From the NCBI GenBank assembly GCA_002696275.1, contig NZRO01000025.1, positions 172,670 to 228,934 of the forward strand: a stretch of 56,265 nt of DNA, in the 5' to 3' direction. This document shows positions 54,183 to 56,265 of this stretch, one piece after another; positions within the stretch are counted from its first letter, which is position 1, and every line of letters starts with the position of its first letter. Under the pieces are notes generated by a model, which searched no databases, was not told where the DNA came from, and saw only the letters and a program-made list of their open reading frames with translations. This DNA comes from Flavobacteriales bacterium. GTDB taxonomy: Bacteria; Bacteroidota; Bacteroidia; Flavobacteriales; BACL11. The position numbers and the translations under genes were made by a program.

Positions 54183-54872
54183 CTATGTTAAAACATCATT
54201 TAAAATACTTTCAAATAATATTTTTCCGTCTGTATTATTCAACTCGGTATCTGCTGCACGCTCGGGGTGTGGCATCATTCCAAAAACATTTCTGTTTTTA
54301 TTACAGACACCAGCAATGTTTAATATTGAACCGTTTGGATTTGATTCTGTTGTAATGTTACCCTTTTCGTCGCAATATTCGAATAGAATTTGCTCGTTTT
54401 CAACAATCTCATTTAATGTTTTTTCATCAGCGTAAAACCTTCCTTCTCCATGGGCAATAGGAATTTTTATTGGAGATTCAGAATATTGATTTGTTATTAA
54501 AGAGTTTTTAGTCGTAGGTTTTAGATAAACATTCTTACATATAAATTTATGATTTGTGTTGTGTAAAAGCGCTCCTGGCAACAATCCTGATTCACATAAA
54601 ATTTGAAAACCATTACAAATTCCCATTAAATATCCTCCATTATTAGCGTGATCTACGACCTTTTCCATAATTGGAGAGTAATTTGCAATTGCTCCAGATC
54701 TTAAATAATCTCCAAATGAGAAGCCCCCGGGTAATATAATAAAGTCGCAATTTTGTAAATCTGTATCTTTATGCCATAGTTTTATAACTTCTTGATTCAT
54801 GATATTTTTTAGTACATAAACCATGTCCATATCACAATTAGATCCCGGGAATATAACAACACCAAACTTCAT
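54183..54872 (-). CDS. purQ: FGAM synthase glutaminase subunit PurQ
   Basis: Class I glutamine amidotransferase that supplies ammonia to PurL in purine synthesis, 229 residues. The triad is visible: nucleophile Cys in MGICNGFQIL (about residue 86), and His/Glu in MMPHPERAAD. Other motifs are FPGSNCDMD and LPGGFSFGDYLRSGAIA. As a stand-alone subunit it implies a split PurL-PurQ(-PurS) enzyme, not the single large PurL of many Flavobacteria. purL is not in the window. A TAGTTTTG box lies 20 bases upstream. Confidence 0.96.
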   Translation of the reverse strand: MKFGVVIFPGSNCDMDMVYVLKNIMNQEVIKLWHKDTDLQNCDFIILPGGFSFGDYLRSGAIANYSPIMEKVVDHANNGGYLMGICNGFQILCESGLLPGALLHNTNHKFICKNVYLKPTTKNSLITNQYSESPIKIPIAHGEGRFYADEKTLNEIVENEQILFEYCDEKGNITTESNPNGSILNIAGVCNKNRNVFGMMPHPERAADTELNNTDGKILFESILNDVLT

Positions 54873-54897
54873 ATATTTATTTTAAAGTTGTGCAAAA

Positions 54898-55836
54898 CTA
54901 CATATTAATCATTGAAACACGATAAAAAATAGAACTAAATAGAAAAAGAAAAAAAATAAAACCACCAACCCTTGCTTTTTTATAATACACAAAAAAATTT
55001 CCAATAACTACACTCAAAGGAATAAAAATAAATACTAAAGTTTCTTTATTTTGAGAAAATAAAAACGCGAGAACACCTATAATGAAATAAAATATAATGA
55101 CAATAAAAGATTCTCTACTTCTAATACTTTTTTTGTACATCCACCTAAAAAGTTCAAAAAAAGATAACACAGAAACCACAGCTATTAAACACCACCATAT
55201 TTTTTGATGTAAATACATATTTAAAAAATTAAAAGAGTATGAGGGAGAAGCTAAACACAGCTCGGGAATATAAAGCGTCTCATTAATAGCAATTTGATAA
55301 ACCCATAAAAAAATATATGGAATGAAAAGAGACAAAACGGAAAGAACAATAATTCTCCAAGAGATATTTCTGAAAACTAGACAACTAAATAAAATGACAG
55401 TAACAAACACTAATACACTTGGAATATAAATGGATAAAATAGACAAGATAATTCCCGCATTAAATACCAAAGAAAAAGGACGCTTTTGTTTATAAAGGGA
55501 AAGTAGGTAATATAAAAACCATAACATCCCGAAAGAAAAAAGAATCATTTTATAATTTATGATAAAAGTTGTATTAAGTAATAAAAAAACAACACCAATC
55601 ACAAAATTGGGTTTTTTTATTACATCTTTTTCATAAATCAGGTTATTTAATCCTATTGAATGTAGCAGGGTAATAACAAAACAAAAAAATAACAAGATAT
55701 AAGAATAGAAAGGAAATATATTATCAATATTTTTGAATTCTTCCGTAAAAATTGAAGCAGAAAAAAACAATAAACCAAATATTATAAACAATACAATTAA
55801 ATAAGAGTGGCTATTTTTTAAGTATTTAAGAATCAT
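54898..55836 (-). CDS. DUF6427-like multi-pass membrane protein
   Basis: A 312-residue inner-membrane protein with about ten hydrophobic segments and short loops. I take it to be the DUF6427 family of Flavobacteriia, from its length, topology and divergent position next to a small DUF6341-like gene; it has no known function. It lies 25 bases upstream of purQ on the same strand. A paralogue of a glycosyltransferase or O-antigen-type protein cannot be excluded by eye. Confidence 0.7.
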   Translation of the reverse strand: MILKYLKNSHSYLIVLFIIFGLLFFSASIFTEEFKNIDNIFPFYSYILLFFCFVITLLHSIGLNNLIYEKDVIKKPNFVIGVVFLLLNTTFIINYKMILFSFGMLWFLYYLLSLYKQKRPFSLVFNAGIILSILSIYIPSVLVFVTVILFSCLVFRNISWRIIVLSVLSLFIPYIFLWVYQIAINETLYIPELCLASPSYSFNFLNMYLHQKIWWCLIAVVSVLSFFELFRWMYKKSIRSRESFIVIIFYFIIGVLAFLFSQNKETLVFIFIPLSVVIGNFFVYYKKARVGGFIFFLFLFSSIFYRVSMINM

Positions 55837-55854
55837 TTATTGTTAAAATTATTT

Positions 55855-55862
55855 TAGTTTTG
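55855..55862 (+). promoter_or_regulatory. -7 box TAGTTTTG before the 59-residue gene
   Basis: Exact TAnnTTTG match, 25 bases upstream of the ATG at 55888. The TTG element is not in place at 20 bases. Confidence 0.45.
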
Positions 55863-55887
55863 CATTTCATAATTAAAAAACAGTTTT

Positions 55888-56067
55888 ATGTTTAGAGATA
55901 TCTTTTGCGCTATTGGTAATTCGTTTCAACATCTTTTTGAATTCATCCCAATGATTGGAGAATATATTAATTACTTTTTTATGATTGTGATTTTTGTTTT
56001 TTTAGTTTTATGGACTGTAAAAATGTTTGGTCATAGAAAAAGAGGAGAAGAACACGCTTCATCATAA
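55888..56067 (+). CDS. Small membrane protein, DUF6341-like
   Basis: A 59-residue protein, short enough to be missed by length cut-offs. It starts MFRDIFCAIGNSFQHLFEFI, has one clear membrane helix (YFFMIVIFVFLVLWTVKM), and ends in a basic tail (GHRKRGEEHASS). The layout matches the small DUF6341 family that neighbours DUF6427 genes in Flavobacteriia. It is divergent from the DUF6427-like gene and overlaps the purD end by six bases. Function unknown. Confidence 0.65.
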   Translation: MFRDIFCAIGNSFQHLFEFIPMIGEYINYFFMIVIFVFLVLWTVKMFGHRKRGEEHASS

Positions 56068-56265
56068 ATCAAATCCAATATCTTTTCGATAGTATTTCCC
56101 TTCAAATTTAATTTTTTCAGCATTTTCAAAAGATTTACTAACCGCCTCCTCAATATCTTTTCCAAAAGAAGTAATTGCTAGGACTCTACCTCCGTTGGTA
56201 GATATTTTACCCCCTTCTTTTTTAGTTCCAGCGTGAAAAAGGACGCTGCCTTCAATATCTTCAAA
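56062..56265 (-). CDS. purD: Phosphoribosylamine-glycine ligase, C-terminal end
   Basis: The last 67 residues of GAR synthetase, running off the window edge. The readable part includes FEDIEGSVLFHAGTKKEGGK, NGGRVLAITSFGKDIEEAV and a closing KIKFEGKYYRKDIGFDL, which match the C-terminal domain of PurD. The ATP-grasp core is outside the window. Its stop overlaps the stop of the small membrane protein gene by six bases on the opposite strand. Confidence 0.93.
   Translation of the reverse strand, partial: FEDIEGSVLFHAGTKKEGGKISTNGGRVLAITSFGKDIEEAVSKSFENAEKIKFEGKYYRKDIGFDL

Noticed and set aside
1-56265. CRISPR arrays, transposases, integrases, attachment sites or prophage genes
   Set aside because: None found: no regularly spaced repeats, no terminal inverted repeats with a transposase, and all large ORFs are housekeeping or conserved families.

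Overview
The window is a contiguous piece of a low-GC genome from the phylum Bacteroidetes, most likely Flavobacteriales. The evidence is a gliding-motility lipoprotein GldH in the order holB-ricT-gldH-PBP1A, the acpP-fabF-rnc-IPExxxVDY-pyk order, a manganese/iron-type NrdB carrying an ATP-cone, a one-subunit SdhC cytochrome b, lipoproteins with MKK starts and a Cys lipobox, and promoters of the Bacteroidetes type (TTG, about 20 nt, TAnnTTTG) with almost no Shine-Dalgarno sequences. A narrower name cannot be given from sequence alone. Almost all of the window is dense housekeeping sequence. No insertion sequence, prophage, CRISPR array or rRNA was seen.

Layout. 1-6.7 kb is a very AT-rich stretch: a truncated M28 peptidase, a flippase, a sulfotransferase, rpiB, a gene-free 460-base spacer, rnr, and a lipoprotein gene. 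The last two are interrupted at poly-A tracts. 6.8-9.3 kb holds a small acidic ORF, a perfect two-way terminator, tRNA-Asn, a PfkB-family kinase, rnhA and purN. 9.3-14.4 kb is one forward operon: acpP, fabF, rnc, IPExxxVDY, pyk and an M42 peptidase. 14.5-18.1 kb has pheS, a lipoprotein, cvpA and pgk. 18.1-24.6 kb is a forward run: holB, ricT, gldH, PBP1A, scoA, scoB. 24.6-28.9 kb has gpsA and lysS facing left, then a phosphoglucose/phosphomannose isomerase and lipB facing right. 29-34.6 kb has a secreted unknown, an exonuclease, a fused dipeptide-type ABC ATPase, an HI0933-like flavoprotein and rluF. 34.6-41.6 kb is a leftward Suf iron-sulfur operon (sufA, B, C, D, S, E, T) ending in DUF2480 and DUF3050 genes. 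41.6-49.5 kb has thiL, pepP, sdhCAB, an unknown, a nitrilase-family amidase and a MazG-like protein. 49.7-56.3 kb has nrdB-nrdA with a lipoprotein, purQ, DUF6427, a tiny DUF6341-like gene and the end of purD.

How the genes connect. The Suf operon would supply clusters to proteins encoded nearby, including SdhB and probably RicT. Purine genes (purN, purQ, purD) are scattered rather than clustered. RNA turnover is represented by rnr, rnc and rnhA.

Most interesting signals. (1) Several genes have a TAnnTTTG promoter box ending exactly four bases before the ATG, implying leaderless mRNAs. (2) rnc has no ATG, GTG or TTG start, and its reading frame enters from the end of fabF through an ATT codon or an A-tract slip. 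(3) rnr and the neighbouring lipoprotein each need a one-base shift in a poly-A tract to be full length. (4) The DUF3050 protein at the end of the Suf operon has a His/Glu/Asp pattern like heme-oxygenase-like diiron enzymes. (5) Seven of eleven convergent gene pairs overlap at their 3' ends.
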